39,449 nucleotides of DNA from an uncultured Flavonifractor sp. (GTDB lineage: Bacteria > Bacillota > Clostridia > Oscillospirales > Oscillospiraceae), in NCBI GenBank assembly GCA_947384055.1, contig CANDFO010000018.1:1-39449 (forward strand), given 5' to 3'. The notes beneath the pieces were generated by a model. It saw nothing but the letters and a program-made list of their open reading frames with translations. It had not been told where the DNA came from and made no database searches. This document shows positions 21,659 to 29,484 of the stretch, piece after piece. The translations under genes were made by a program, and so were the position numbers. Position 1 is the stretch's first letter, and every line of letters starts with the position of its first letter.

Positions 21659-22990
21659 ATGGTACATACCAAAGAAGACATCATCCGCATGGTCAGGGAA
21701 GAGGATATCGAATTTATCCGCCTCCAGTTCACCGACATTTTCGGGCAGCTGAAAAACGTGGCCATCACTGCCTCCCAGATTGAGAAGGCGGTCAACAACC
21801 AGATTATGTTCGACGGCTCTTCAATTGAGGGGTTCGTCCGCATTGACGAATCCGACCAGTACCTTTACCCCGACCTGAAGTCCTTCCGGGTATTCCCCTG
21901 GCAGCCTGCCCACAGGAAGGTGGCCCGGCTGATCTGCGATGTGTACAACCCGGACGGCACCCCCTTCGCCGGGGACCCCCGCCAGGTGCTCAAGCGGGTG
22001 CTCCAGAAGGCCGGCGATATGGGCTACGGCACCTTCAATGTGGGCCCCGAGGCGGAGTTCTTCCTGTTCCAGACCGACAGCGAGGGCAAGCCCACCACCA
22101 AAACCAACGATGAGGCGGGCTACTTTGATCTGGGCCCCTTGGACCACGGGGAGAGCACCCGCCGGGAAATCTGCATGGCGCTGGAGGCCATGCACTTTGA
22201 AATTGAAGCCAGCCACCATGAGGTGGCCGCCGGACAGCACGAGATTGACTTCAAGTATGAGGAGGCCCTCCACGCCGCCGACAACATTATGACGTTCAAG
22301 CTGGCGGTCAAAACCCTGGCCCAGCGGAACAATCTCCACGCCACGTTTATGCCTAAGCCCATCTTCGGCGTGGCCGGATCCGGGATGCACACCAATATGT
22401 CCCTGTTCAGGGACGGCAAAAACGTCTTCTTCGACCCGGACGGGGAGAAGGGCCTGTCCAAGGAGGCGTACAGCTTTATTGCCGGCCTGCTGTACCACGT
22501 AAAGGGCATGGCGGCCGTCACCAATCCGCTGGTCAACTCGTACAAGCGGCTGGTCCCGGGCTACGAGGCCCCCTGCTATCTGGCCTGGTCCGCCTCCAAC
22601 CGCTCCGCCCTTATCCGCATCCCCGCCTCCCGGGGCCAGTCCACCCGGGTTGAGCTGCGCAGTCCCGACCCTGCCTGCAATCCCTATCTGGCCTTTGCGG
22701 TGTGCCTGGCCGCCGGTCTGGACGGCATCGAGAAGGGAATGACGCCCCCCGCCGAGGTTACGGAAAATATCTTTGCCATGGACCAGGCCGCCCGGGACAG
22801 ACAGGGCATCGAGAGCCTGCCCGGTTCCCTGGAGGAGGCCATCCGCGCCCTGGAGGAAGACCAGCTGATTCTGGACACCCTGGGCGGACATGTGGCGGAG
22901 CACTATATCGCCGGCAAAAAGAGGGAGTGGGACGAGTACCGCACCCGCGTCAGCTCCTGGGAGCGGGACAAGTACATCATCAACTACTGA
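21659..22990 (+). CDS. glnA: Glutamine synthetase, type I (alpha subgroup)
   Basis: Makes glutamine from glutamate, ammonia and ATP; the main ammonia-assimilating enzyme, normally a dodecamer. The 443 residues fit the Bacillus/Clostridium GSI-alpha size. Motifs in order: FDGSSIEGF (substrate loop), GPEAEFF, the GQHEIDF metal site, GSGMHTNMSLF, NRSALIRIPASRG (ATP site) and RSPDPACNPYLAFA. The ATG at 21659 is preceded by AAAGGGG. It has its own promoter and a GC-rich hairpin after the stop, so it is a single-gene unit. GSI-alpha enzymes lack adenylylation and are controlled by feedback and repressors. Confidence 0.97.
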   Translation: MVHTKEDIIRMVREEDIEFIRLQFTDIFGQLKNVAITASQIEKAVNNQIMFDGSSIEGFVRIDESDQYLYPDLKSFRVFPWQPAHRKVARLICDVYNPDGTPFAGDPRQVLKRVLQKAGDMGYGTFNVGPEAEFFLFQTDSEGKPTTKTNDEAGYFDLGPLDHGESTRREICMALEAMHFEIEASHHEVAAGQHEIDFKYEEALHAADNIMTFKLAVKTLAQRNNLHATFMPKPIFGVAGSGMHTNMSLFRDGKNVFFDPDGEKGLSKEAYSFIAGLLYHVKGMAAVTNPLVNSYKRLVPGYEAPCYLAWSASNRSALIRIPASRGQSTRVELRSPDPACNPYLAFAVCLAAGLDGIEKGMTPPAEVTENIFAMDQAARDRQGIESLPGSLEEAIRALEEDQLILDTLGGHVAEHYIAGKKREWDEYRTRVSSWERDKYIINY

Positions 22991-23052
22991 CGGGATTTCC
23001 CCAAGCGGGCTGCACCGCCGGTATGGGAAGCGCTCCCGGCGCATAAAAATAT

Positions 23053-23086
23053 ACGGCGGCGGTCACGAAACCGTGACCGCCGCCGT
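23053..23086 (+). terminator. Hairpin after glnA
   Basis: ACGGCGGCGGTCACG (23053-23067) pairs perfectly over 15 bp with CGTGACCGCCGCCGT (23072-23086). The stem is strong, but no T run follows. It sits five bases before the TATAGTC-ended element. Confidence 0.7.
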
Positions 23087-23090
23087 GCTG

Positions 23091-23251
23091 TATAGTCAAA
23101 GCGGCTGAGAATCGGTAAAGTTCGGCGGATAAAACGGGGCGTGGACGGCGTTGTCGTCCTTGACGGGCGTCAGCCCGCCCGCGTCCTCCGCCTTGCCACG
23201 CCCCGTTTTCCCTCGCCTCCTTTTTACCGCTTGGCAACCGCATCGACTATA
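23091..23251. repeat. TATAGTC-ended nested hairpin element upstream of dapL
   Basis: Left end TATAGTCAAAGCGGCTG and the complement of the right end, TATAGTCGATGCGGTTG, agree at 13 of 17 positions. Inside, AAAACGGGGCGTGG pairs with CCACGCCCCGTTTT, and CGGTAAA faces TTTACCG, so the 161 bp can fold into one long nested stem. It ends eight bases before the AAAGGAG site of dapL and shares its ends with the element at 13581-13772. Confidence 0.75.
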
Positions 23252-23272
23252 TGCGTCAAAGGAGCGGACAAT

Positions 23273-24493
23273 ATGACAAAAATCAACCAGCATTTTATGC
23301 AGCTGCCGGGGAACTATCTGTTCTCCGAGGTGGCCCGCCGGGTGGAGGCCTTTTCCCGGGAGCACCCGGACAGGGACTTGCTCCGCCTGGGCATCGGGGA
23401 CGTAACCCGGCCGCTGGCCCCGGCGGTGACGGCCGCCATGCACCGCGCGGTGGACGAGATGGGGTCCGCCGAGAGCTTCCGGGGCTACGGCCCGGAGCAG
23501 GGATATGCGTTCCTCCGGGAGGCCGTCGCCCGCTGGGACTATCAGACCCGGGGGACCGCCATCAGCCCGGAGGAGATCTTTATTTCCGACGGGGCCAAGA
23601 GCGACTGCGGCAATATCGGGGACATCTTTGGGGTGGACAACCGGGCCGCCGTGTGCGACCCGGTCTACCCGGTCTATGCGGACACCAGCGCCATGGCGGG
23701 CCGGGCCGGGCGCTATGACCTCCGCCGGGGACGGTGGGACCGCCTGATATACCTGCCGTGCACGGCGGAAAACGGCTTTCTCCCCGCCCTGCCGGAGGAG
23801 CCTGCGGACCTGATATACCTGTGCTTTCCGAACAACCCCACCGGGGCGGCGGCCGGCAGGGACTATCTGAAGGGCTGGGTGGATTACGCCAACAGCCGGG
23901 GGGCGGTTATCCTGTACGATTCCGCCTATGAAGCCTTTATCACCGCCCCGGATATTCCGCACTCCATCTTTGAGATAGACGGAGCCCGCACCTGCGCCAT
24001 TGAGTTCCGCTCATTCTCCAAGACAGCGGGCTTCACCGGCACCCGCTGCGCCTATACGGTGGTCCCCCAAGCGCTGGAGCGGGACGGCGTCAGCCTCCAC
24101 CGGCTTTGGCGCCGCCGGCAGGCCACCAAATTTAACGGCGTGTCCTATGTGGTCCAGCGGGGGGCGGAAGCGGTCTACACCCCCCAGGGGCAAACCCAGA
24201 TTCAGGAGAATATCCGCTTCTATCAGGAAAATGCCCGGACCATCCGGAAGGGGCTGGCGGCGGCGGGGCTGACGGCCTGGGGCGGGGAAAACGCCCCCTA
24301 TGTGTGGGCCAAAACCCCCGGAGATATGGGCTCCTGGGACTTTTTTGACCTGCTCCTGAGGCAGGCGGGTGTGGTCGTCACCCCCGGCGCGGGCTTCGGC
24401 CCCGGCGGAGAGGGATACATCCGCCTGACCGCCTTCGGCTCCGCCGGGGATACCGCCCGGGCGATGGAGCGCATCCGCGCCGCCCTGACATAA
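23273..24493 (+). CDS. dapL: LL-diaminopimelate aminotransferase
   Basis: PLP enzyme that converts tetrahydrodipicolinate directly to LL-diaminopimelate in the one-step branch of lysine and meso-DAP synthesis. The 406 residues start MTKINQHFMQLPGNYLF and carry ISDGAKSD (PLP phosphate region), CFPNNPTG, DSAYEAF and the PLP lysine Lys250 in SFSKTAGFTGTRCAYTVVP, all typical of DapL. The start is the ATG at 23273 with AAAGGAG upstream. The reading frame is open 132 bases further up, but only through the repeat element. No other lysine gene is near. Confidence 0.96.
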   Translation: MTKINQHFMQLPGNYLFSEVARRVEAFSREHPDRDLLRLGIGDVTRPLAPAVTAAMHRAVDEMGSAESFRGYGPEQGYAFLREAVARWDYQTRGTAISPEEIFISDGAKSDCGNIGDIFGVDNRAAVCDPVYPVYADTSAMAGRAGRYDLRRGRWDRLIYLPCTAENGFLPALPEEPADLIYLCFPNNPTGAAAGRDYLKGWVDYANSRGAVILYDSAYEAFITAPDIPHSIFEIDGARTCAIEFRSFSKTAGFTGTRCAYTVVPQALERDGVSLHRLWRRRQATKFNGVSYVVQRGAEAVYTPQGQTQIQENIRFYQENARTIRKGLAAAGLTAWGGENAPYVWAKTPGDMGSWDFFDLLLRQAGVVVTPGAGFGPGGEGYIRLTAFGSAGDTARAMERIRAALT

Positions 24494-24524
24494 GCGGCGG
24501 CGCGGGCATTTCGGGGAATTTCGA

Positions 24525-24553
24525 TTGCCTTTCCGGAAAAAAGGGCGTATTAT
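24525..24553 (+). promoter_or_regulatory. Sigma-A promoter of the GH25 gene
   Basis: TTGCCT (24525-24530), 17 bases, TATTAT (24548-24553), 63 bases before the chosen start. Confidence 0.6.
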
Positions 24554-24616
24554 GGGACCGGATGGTACGGGCCATCCCCGTTTTATGGATAAAAAAGGAC
24601 CAAGTTGAGGAATGGT

Positions 24617-25381
24617 ATGAAACGCTTTTTCCGCGGTGTGGGGCGTCTGCTTCTGGTTTTTCTGGCACTGGACGCTCTGCTGCTGACAGGACTGGGGGTG
24701 CTGCGCTGGCAGGGCCTGCTGCTGCTGCCCCACGAGGCTGCCCCGGACCAGTGGGAGGTCTTTGGTGTGGATGTGTCCGCTTATCAGGGGACGGTGGACT
24801 GGCAGAGACTGGCGGAGCAGGGGGTGGAGTTCGCCTTTATCAAGGCCACCGAGGGCAGCGCCCTCCGGGACCGGCAGTTTGTCGCCAACTGGCAGGGGGC
24901 GGCGGATGCAGGGGTTCGGGCCGGGGCTTACCACTTTCTCAGCTACGACAGCCCCGGCGAGACCCAGGCGGAAAACTTCATCTGTCAGGTCCCCCTGACG
25001 CCGGGGATGCTCCCGCCGGTGGTGGATATGGAATTTTACGGCCCCTACCTGGAGACGCCGCCGGACCGGGAACAGGTGCGGGCGGTGCTGGACCCTCTGC
25101 TGGACGCGCTGGAGGCCCATTACGGCGTCAAACCCATCCTCTACGTGACTTACCGCTCCTACTACCGCTACCTGGCCGGAGAGGACTATGGCGCGTATCC
25201 CATCTGGTGCTCCAGTCCGATAGTGTTTCCCCTGGTCCCCGGGTGGCAGTTCTGGCAGTACTCCCACAGCGCCCGGCTTCAGGGCTACCAGGGCCGGGAG
25301 GCGTGTATCGACCTGAACATCTTCCGGGGCAGCCGCGCCCAGTTCCAGCGACTGTACGGACCGGCAGAGGGAGTCCGGTAA
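24617..25381 (+). CDS. Membrane-anchored GH25 lysozyme-type muramidase
   Basis: Cleaves the MurNAc-GlcNAc bond of peptidoglycan. The 254 residues have an N-terminal membrane anchor or signal (about 8-36, with no obvious cleavage site) and one GH25 domain: VDVSAYQGTVDW (51-62), FAFIKATEGS, RAGAYHFLSY, the catalytic pair in PVVDMEF (Asp137, Glu139) and WQFWQYS near the end. The ATG at 24617 is chosen because GAGG lies six bases before it; an in-frame TTG at 24605 is possible. There are no wall-binding repeats. Likely a housekeeping wall hydrolase. Confidence 0.93.
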   Translation: MKRFFRGVGRLLLVFLALDALLLTGLGVLRWQGLLLLPHEAAPDQWEVFGVDVSAYQGTVDWQRLAEQGVEFAFIKATEGSALRDRQFVANWQGAADAGVRAGAYHFLSYDSPGETQAENFICQVPLTPGMLPPVVDMEFYGPYLETPPDREQVRAVLDPLLDALEAHYGVKPILYVTYRSYYRYLAGEDYGAYPIWCSSPIVFPLVPGWQFWQYSHSARLQGYQGREACIDLNIFRGSRAQFQRLYGPAEGVR

Positions 25382-25397
25382 GGCCGGGAGGCAAAAG

Positions 25398-25440
25398 AAG
25401 CCATTGGCACGCAGAAATCTCTTTCCGGAGCCAATGGCTT
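25398..25440 (+). terminator. Weak terminator hairpin after the GH25 gene
   Basis: AAGCCATTGGC (25398-25408) pairs perfectly with GCCAATGGCTT (25430-25440) around a 21-base loop. The downstream sequence is only mildly T-rich. Confidence 0.5.
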
Positions 25441-25530
25441 AGTTTGAACACTGCCTGAACATGTACCTTTCTCACCTAACTGTGTGATTTTGGCGCAGAC
25501 GGCGGAAGGAGCCGCGGCGTGCGCCGCCGG

Positions 25531-25800
25531 TCAGAGCCAGTCATACACCACGTCCCAAAGAGCGACGGGGGTTACGTCGTTTCTGCGCAGGAGCTCTACC
25601 AGCTGGTCAATCCTGGAGATGTCGATGGTAATATGCGGCACCATGGCCTCCTCTCCGTCGGGGCCGACTACCCGGACGCCATAGCTTTCGCAGGCGAACG
25701 TGCCCTCGCTGTCCATCTGGTCTATGACAATATAGTAGTCACAACCACGCCGCACGCCGTCCTCGCCCACTTTGTTGGAACCTACCAGCAGTTCCCTCAT
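25531..25800 (-). CDS. Small conserved protein, probably DUF6514 family
   Basis: An 89-residue cytoplasmic protein (MRELLVGSNKVGEDG at the start; ITIDISRIDQLVELLRRNDV and LWDVVYDWL at the end). The C-terminal pattern matches my memory of the DUF6514 family of Clostridia; no function is known. The ATG at 25800 follows GGGAGG ten bases upstream, and a promoter lies just beyond. It is divergent from the small membrane protein gene to its right. Confidence 0.75.
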   Translation of the reverse strand: MRELLVGSNKVGEDGVRRGCDYYIVIDQMDSEGTFACESYGVRVVGPDGEEAMVPHITIDISRIDQLVELLRRNDVTPVALWDVVYDWL

Positions 25801-25837
25801 TTTGTGTTTACCTCCCTCTTTTCTTACGGACAAACTC

Positions 25838-25866
25838 ATTATATTGTGTCTTCGGGCATTTGGAAA
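25838..25866 (-). promoter_or_regulatory. Sigma-A promoter of the DUF6514-like gene
   Basis: On the minus strand: TTTCCA (25866-25861), 17 bases, TATAAT (25843-25838). Confidence 0.6.
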
Positions 25867-26002
25867 GAAAAATCGTTCCGCATATTTCGACAGAGACGGC
25901 GCGGGACACCCCGTTCTCTGGAATTTCTGTCAACCAACTGCGCGCTTTTTGACACACCCCGTCGAATACTGTCGGACTGTTTTCAGCGGTACGATTTGGC
26001 GC

Positions 26003-26031
26003 TTGCCCGTTGGTAACTGGTTTGATATGAT
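26003..26031 (+). promoter_or_regulatory. Candidate sigma-A promoter of the small membrane protein gene
   Basis: TTGCCC (26003-26008), 17 bases, TATGAT (26026-26031), 22 bases before the TTG start. Confidence 0.5.
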
Positions 26032-26053
26032 ATGGGCGGAAGGGGGGACCTGG

Positions 26054-26302
26054 TTGAGTTTTTTTCAATGGATGGGGACTATGCGCCCGCTGAGCCGGTA
26101 TGTACTCACCCGCTGCACCCTGCTGGCCTGTGCGCTGCTGGCCTCGGCCCTGGTTGTGCTGGTATGGGCAGGTGAGTACGCCTATGACAACGCCCGGCTC
26201 TATATCTACGCCGGACAGGTGCAGGACATGGCGCTGGTGGTTCTGGGGACGGGGCTCATCGGCTCCGCCCTCCTGGAGGATGTGCTGGTACATACGTCCT
26301 GA
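26054..26302 (+). CDS. Small two-helix membrane protein of unknown function
   Basis: An 82-residue protein with two hydrophobic helices (about 18-38 and 58-76) joined by a short loop with YAYDNARLYIY. The TTG at 26054 is chosen for the AAGGGGGG site upstream; an ATG at 26072 is the alternative. I do not recognise a family. It has a candidate promoter of its own and is followed by a palindromic terminator shared with the opposite-strand gene. Confidence 0.6.
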   Translation: MSFFQWMGTMRPLSRYVLTRCTLLACALLASALVVLVWAGEYAYDNARLYIYAGQVQDMALVVLGTGLIGSALLEDVLVHTS

Positions 26303-26332
26303 GCCGTCCGGCAGGACCCGGCGGGAAAAAAC

Positions 26333-26360
26333 TGCGGGACGCCCCTAGGGGCGTCCCGCA
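26333..26360. terminator. Bidirectional palindromic terminator
   Basis: A perfect 28-base palindrome (14-bp arms, TGCGGGACGCCCCT and complement). On the minus strand it is followed by TTTTTT, making it an intrinsic terminator for the 72-residue protein gene; it also lies 30 bases after the small membrane protein gene. Confidence 0.88.
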
Positions 26361-26368
26361 GACTCTGC

Positions 26369-26587
26369 TCAAAACAGCTTTTTCAGGGAATCCACCGCGC
26401 CGGCCACCTTATCCGCCGTGAGCTTGGCTTTTACCCCCTGAATAATCTTTTCGATGGCCTCATCGGGCAGGTCAACGCCCAGCACCTGCTCCACGGCCTT
26501 AATGGGGTCCTTTTGAAATTCGCTTCTCAGGCCGTCGTCCTTGGCGACCCGCTCAATAACCTGGGTGATCTGCTCCTTTATATCCAT
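26369..26587 (-). CDS. Small conserved protein resembling a RiPP/TOMM-type leader
   Basis: A 72-residue acidic-basic helical protein: MDIKEQITQVIERVAKDDGL, then FQKDPIKAVEQVLGVDLPDEAIEKIIQGVKAKL. The pattern of short helices followed by a hydrophobic VLGVDLP segment resembles leader regions of Nif11/NHLP-type peptides, but the end (AVDSLKKLF) shows no core peptide rich in Cys, Ser or Thr. No maturation enzyme lies nearby. Similar small proteins are, to my memory, common in Clostridia without known function. GGAG precedes the ATG, and the next gene upstream on the same strand is hpf, 45 bases away, so the two may be cotranscribed. Confidence 0.8.
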   Translation of the reverse strand: MDIKEQITQVIERVAKDDGLRSEFQKDPIKAVEQVLGVDLPDEAIEKIIQGVKAKLTADKVAGAVDSLKKLF

Positions 26588-26632
26588 GGCTGCCTGCTCC
26601 TTTGCCGCCGCGCCGGGCGCGGTTTTTTCTGT

Positions 26633-27178
26633 TTACATGTCGTCCTCAATCAGACCGTAGCCGCCGTCGTTGCGCTTGTAGACCACGGCGAAGGCGCCGT
26701 CGGCGTCGGCGTTTTTAAAGGCGAAAAACGCGTGGTCCAGCAGGTTCATCTGGAGCACCGCCTCCTCCACCGTCATGTGCTTGATGGGGAACCGCTTGGT
26801 GCGCAGGATGTTGAACTCGTCCTCCTCGGCTTCGGGGGCGAAGGAGGAGACCTCCTCGGCGTCCACCGTCCGCTCGAAGGCGTTCTCACGCAGACGCTTT
26901 TCCAGGCGGGCTTTGTTCTTGCGCAGCTGCCGTTCCACCGAGGCGACCGCGGCGTCGATGGTGGCGAACATGTCGGAGGTACTCTCAGCCACCCGGATGA
27001 TGGTTCCGCCGGAGCGCACAGTGAGCTCCACGTTGTTGCGGCCCTTTTCCACGCTGAAGACAATGGCGGCCTCCGCGTCCGCCTTAAAGTAACGGTCCAG
27101 CTTGCCCACTTTTTTCTCGGCGTAGGCGTGCACCTTGCCGGGCAGATTGACCTTTTTGTCGGTAAATACAAACTTCAT
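26633..27178 (-). CDS. hpf: Ribosome hibernation promoting factor, long form
   Basis: Binds the 30S subunit and drives formation of inactive 100S ribosome dimers in stationary phase or starvation. The 181 residues consist of an N-terminal RaiA/YfiA domain (about 1-100, AYAEKKVGKLDRYF and RVAESTSDMFATIDAAV), a variable linker, and the C-terminal dimerisation domain (about 125-178, RTKRFPIKHMTVEEAVLQMNLLDHAFFAFKN split by no gap), typical of long HPF. AAAGGAG precedes the ATG at 27178. The rel gene in the same window makes the alarmone that commonly induces hpf; direct control is not visible. Confidence 0.96.
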   Translation of the reverse strand: MKFVFTDKKVNLPGKVHAYAEKKVGKLDRYFKADAEAAIVFSVEKGRNNVELTVRSGGTIIRVAESTSDMFATIDAAVASVERQLRKNKARLEKRLRENAFERTVDAEEVSSFAPEAEEDEFNILRTKRFPIKHMTVEEAVLQMNLLDHAFFAFKNADADGAFAVVYKRNDGGYGLIEDDM

Positions 27179-27258
27179 GGTGTTCCGCTCCTTTCGCCCT
27201 GTAAATAAAAGGGACTCTTCCCGCAGATCCGACGGGCCCGCCCGACCTGCGCACTTGA

Positions 27259-27287
27259 ATTATACCACATGCTTTTACAAAAGTCAC
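27259..27287 (-). promoter_or_regulatory. Sigma-A promoter of hpf
   Basis: On the minus strand: -10 TATAAT (27264-27259) with GTGACT (27287-27282) 17 bases upstream. The -10 is perfect, the -35 weaker. Confidence 0.65.
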
Positions 27288-27433
27288 AGGTTATTTGAAA
27301 AAAATCAGAATTTTTTTATGCACCTGGGAGAGATTGGGCGTCAGATGCCGCTTTGAGGCGGCGCCGTGCCCGGCAGAACCGGGCCTCCTCCGGGTTCCGG
27401 TTGCAAACGGGCCCGCAAATCGCGATTTTCCGC
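27288..27433. other. Intergenic stretch between divergent promoters
   Basis: It holds an A-run/T-run palindrome near 27298-27317 and GC-rich short inverted repeats, but no supported gene, riboswitch or binding site. Confidence 0.5.
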
Positions 27434-27462
27434 TTGCTGAACCGTGTGCCGGGAGGTATAAT
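27434..27462 (+). promoter_or_regulatory. Sigma-A promoter of the small ORF-tsaC-coaE unit
   Basis: TTGCTG (27434-27439), 17 bases, TATAAT (27457-27462). Confidence 0.75.
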
Positions 27463-27561
27463 GTATTCAGCGCCTGTTCAGCATGATCGCCGCACATGCC
27501 GGGATACGGAGCAGGCGCTCAGACAGGTTCCGTCCCATTTACCGGAAGGAGATTGATTCAT

Positions 27562-27693
27562 ATGAAAAAAGCAGTGAGCATTTTGCAGATTGTGTCCGGC
27601 GCGGCCCTGGTCGCCGCCGGCATTCTGGGCATCATCGACGCCTGCGCCCGCACGGTCCGCCGGGAGCGCCGGGGCCGGAGCATCAGATTTTAA
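27562..27693 (+). CDS. 43-residue single-helix membrane protein
   Basis: MKKAVSILQIVSGAALVAAG begins a single hydrophobic helix (about 5-28) followed by a strongly basic tail (RRERRGRSIRF). AAGGAG lies ten bases before the ATG, and the stop is eight bases before the tsaC start, which itself has only a weak ribosome site. It may be a real microprotein, a coupling ORF for tsaC translation, or both. No family is recognised. Confidence 0.6.
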   Translation: MKKAVSILQIVSGAALVAAGILGIIDACARTVRRERRGRSIRF

Positions 27694-27701
27694 GCCGCTG
27701 C

Positions 27702-28718
27702 ATGGAGACCCGGATTTTAAGGCCGGAGGAGATAGAGACCGCCGCGGAGATCCTCCGCCGGGGAGGGCTGCTGGGCATCCCCACGGAGACGGTGTACGGC
27801 CTGGGGGCCGACGGACTGAACCCGGCGGCGGTGGCCGCTGTGTTTGCCGCCAAGGGCCGCCCGCAGGACAATCCCCTCATTCTCCACATACCGGGGGCGG
27901 ACTGGCTGGAGCGGTACTGCGCGGACATTCCGCCCCAGGCCCGCAGGCTGGCGGAGCGCTTCTGGCCCGGGCCTCTGACCATCATTCTCAGGCGCCGCCC
28001 CGGGGTGGTGCCCGACGTGGTGACGGCGGGGCTGGATACGGTGGGCATGCGTTGCCCCGGCCACCCGGCTGCCCGCGCTGTCATCGCCGCCGCGGGCGTG
28101 CCGGTGGCGGCCCCCTCGGGGAATACCTCCGGGAGGCCCAGCCCCACCTGCGCCGCCCACATGCTGGAGGATATGGACGGGAAAATTGACGGCATTCTGG
28201 ACGGCGGCCCCTGCGCCGTGGGCGTGGAGTCCACCATCGTGGACCTGACTCTGGACCCGCCCCGCCTTCTGCGCCCGGGGGGGGTCAGTCTGGAACAGCT
28301 GGAGGAGGTGCTGGGGCCGGTGGCGGTGGACCCGGCGGTGCGCCGCCGCATGACTGGCGGGGAACGGCCCCGGGCCCCCGGCATGAAGTACCGCCACTAC
28401 GCGCCCCGGGCCCCGGTAACGGTCGTCCGGGGCACCCCTTCCGCCACGGCGGAGTATATCCGGCGCTGTGCCGGGGCGGGGGACGGGGTCATCTGCTTTC
28501 ATGAATTCGCGCAGGACTACCCCGGGCGCGTTGTCCGGGACCTGGGCCCCGCCGGGGACAAGGCGGAGCAGGCCCGCCGGGTATTTGCCGCCCTGCGGAG
28601 CTTTGACGCTCTCCCTGTGCCCCGGATCTGGTCCCAGTGCCCCGACGAGGAGGAGCTTGGCCTGGCCGTGTGCAACCGCCTGAACAAGGCCGCGGGATTC
28701 TGCGTGGTGGAGCTGTAA
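27702..28718 (+). CDS. tsaC: L-threonylcarbamoyladenylate synthase (Sua5 type)
   Basis: Makes threonylcarbamoyl-AMP from threonine, bicarbonate and ATP, the first step of t6A modification of tRNAs reading ANN codons. The 338 residues include the YrdC domain (PTETVYGLG, KGRPQDNPLILH, APSGNTSGRPSPT and GVESTIVDL) and the Sua5 C-terminal domain joined by the typical linker APGMKYRHYAP. The ATG at 27702 is chosen by homology to the family start; its ribosome site is weak, so it is probably coupled to the small ORF before it. coaE follows 43 bases later. Confidence 0.95.
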   Translation: METRILRPEEIETAAEILRRGGLLGIPTETVYGLGADGLNPAAVAAVFAAKGRPQDNPLILHIPGADWLERYCADIPPQARRLAERFWPGPLTIILRRRPGVVPDVVTAGLDTVGMRCPGHPAARAVIAAAGVPVAAPSGNTSGRPSPTCAAHMLEDMDGKIDGILDGGPCAVGVESTIVDLTLDPPRLLRPGGVSLEQLEEVLGPVAVDPAVRRRMTGGERPRAPGMKYRHYAPRAPVTVVRGTPSATAEYIRRCAGAGDGVICFHEFAQDYPGRVVRDLGPAGDKAEQARRVFAALRSFDALPVPRIWSQCPDEEELGLAVCNRLNKAAGFCVVEL

Positions 28719-28761
28719 GCGCGCTTCAGTGCGCCGGACAGCGAGGGAGAGGAGGCCCGCT

Positions 28762-29361
28762 ATGAAAAGAATCGGCATCACCGGCCCCACAGGGGCGGGA
28801 AAGACCACCGCTCTGGGCGCGCTGGAGGAGCTGGGAGTGACGGTAATCGACGCCGACCAGGTCTACCACCGCCTGCTGGCGGAGAGCGCCCCCCTGCGGG
28901 CCGCCCTGGTGGAGCGCTTTGGGGCGGACATTCTGGACAGCGCCGGACAGCTGGACCGCAAGCGCCTGGGCGCGGTGGTCTTTGCCGACCCGCAGGCCTT
29001 GGAGGACCTGAACGCCGTCACCCACCGCTTTATCCTGACGGAGCTGGACCGGCTCTGCGGACAGGCGGAGGCGGAGGGGCGGCACGCCGCCATTGACGCC
29101 GTGGCCCTGATTGAGAGCGGCGTGGCGGAGAAATGCCACGCGGTAGCGGCGGTGCTGGCTCCCCGGGATGTGCGCATCCGCCGCATCATGGACCGGGAGG
29201 GCATCTCCTACGACTACGCCCGCAGCCGGGCGGAGGCCCAGAAGAGCGAGGCGTTTTACCGCAGCCACTGTCCCTATGTTCTCGACAACGACGGCTCGAA
29301 AACACCGGCGGAGTTCCGGGAGGAGGCCCTGGCCCTCTTCCGGCGTATTTTGGAGGAGTGA
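28762..29361 (+). CDS. coaE: Dephospho-CoA kinase
   Basis: Phosphorylates dephospho-CoA in the last step of coenzyme A synthesis. The 199 residues have the P-loop GPTGAGKT (8-15), DADQVYH, the substrate-binding LDRKRLGAVVFADP and the lid-region arginines in RIRRIMDREGIS. Length is normal. GGAGAGGAGG precedes the ATG at 28762. It sits in the tsaC unit and appears to be its last gene, because a separate promoter candidate precedes the next one. Confidence 0.95.
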   Translation: MKRIGITGPTGAGKTTALGALEELGVTVIDADQVYHRLLAESAPLRAALVERFGADILDSAGQLDRKRLGAVVFADPQALEDLNAVTHRFILTELDRLCGQAEAEGRHAAIDAVALIESGVAEKCHAVAAVLAPRDVRIRRIMDREGISYDYARSRAEAQKSEAFYRSHCPYVLDNDGSKTPAEFREEALALFRRILEE

Positions 29362-29382
29362 GGCGGGGCGGGCAGGTTATGC

Positions 29383-29411
29383 TTGCTTTTCTGTCCCGGA
29401 TATGCGATACT
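29383..29411 (+). promoter_or_regulatory. Candidate promoter of the PocR-type sensor gene
   Basis: TTGCTT (29383-29388), 17 bases, GATACT (29406-29411) with TG two bases before the -10. The leader contains a GC-rich hairpin near 29430. Confidence 0.5.
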
Positions 29412-29484
29412 GAAACAGGACAAGCGGCCCGGCGGGAGGGCCCGCCGGGGACGGAGGCGTGCGCGGAAGGGAGTATGAGATTTC

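Noticed and set aside
26369..26587. RiPP biosynthesis cluster around the leader-like peptide
   Set aside because: No cyclodehydratase, radical SAM, LanM-type or export gene lies within the window, and the peptide lacks a modifiable core.
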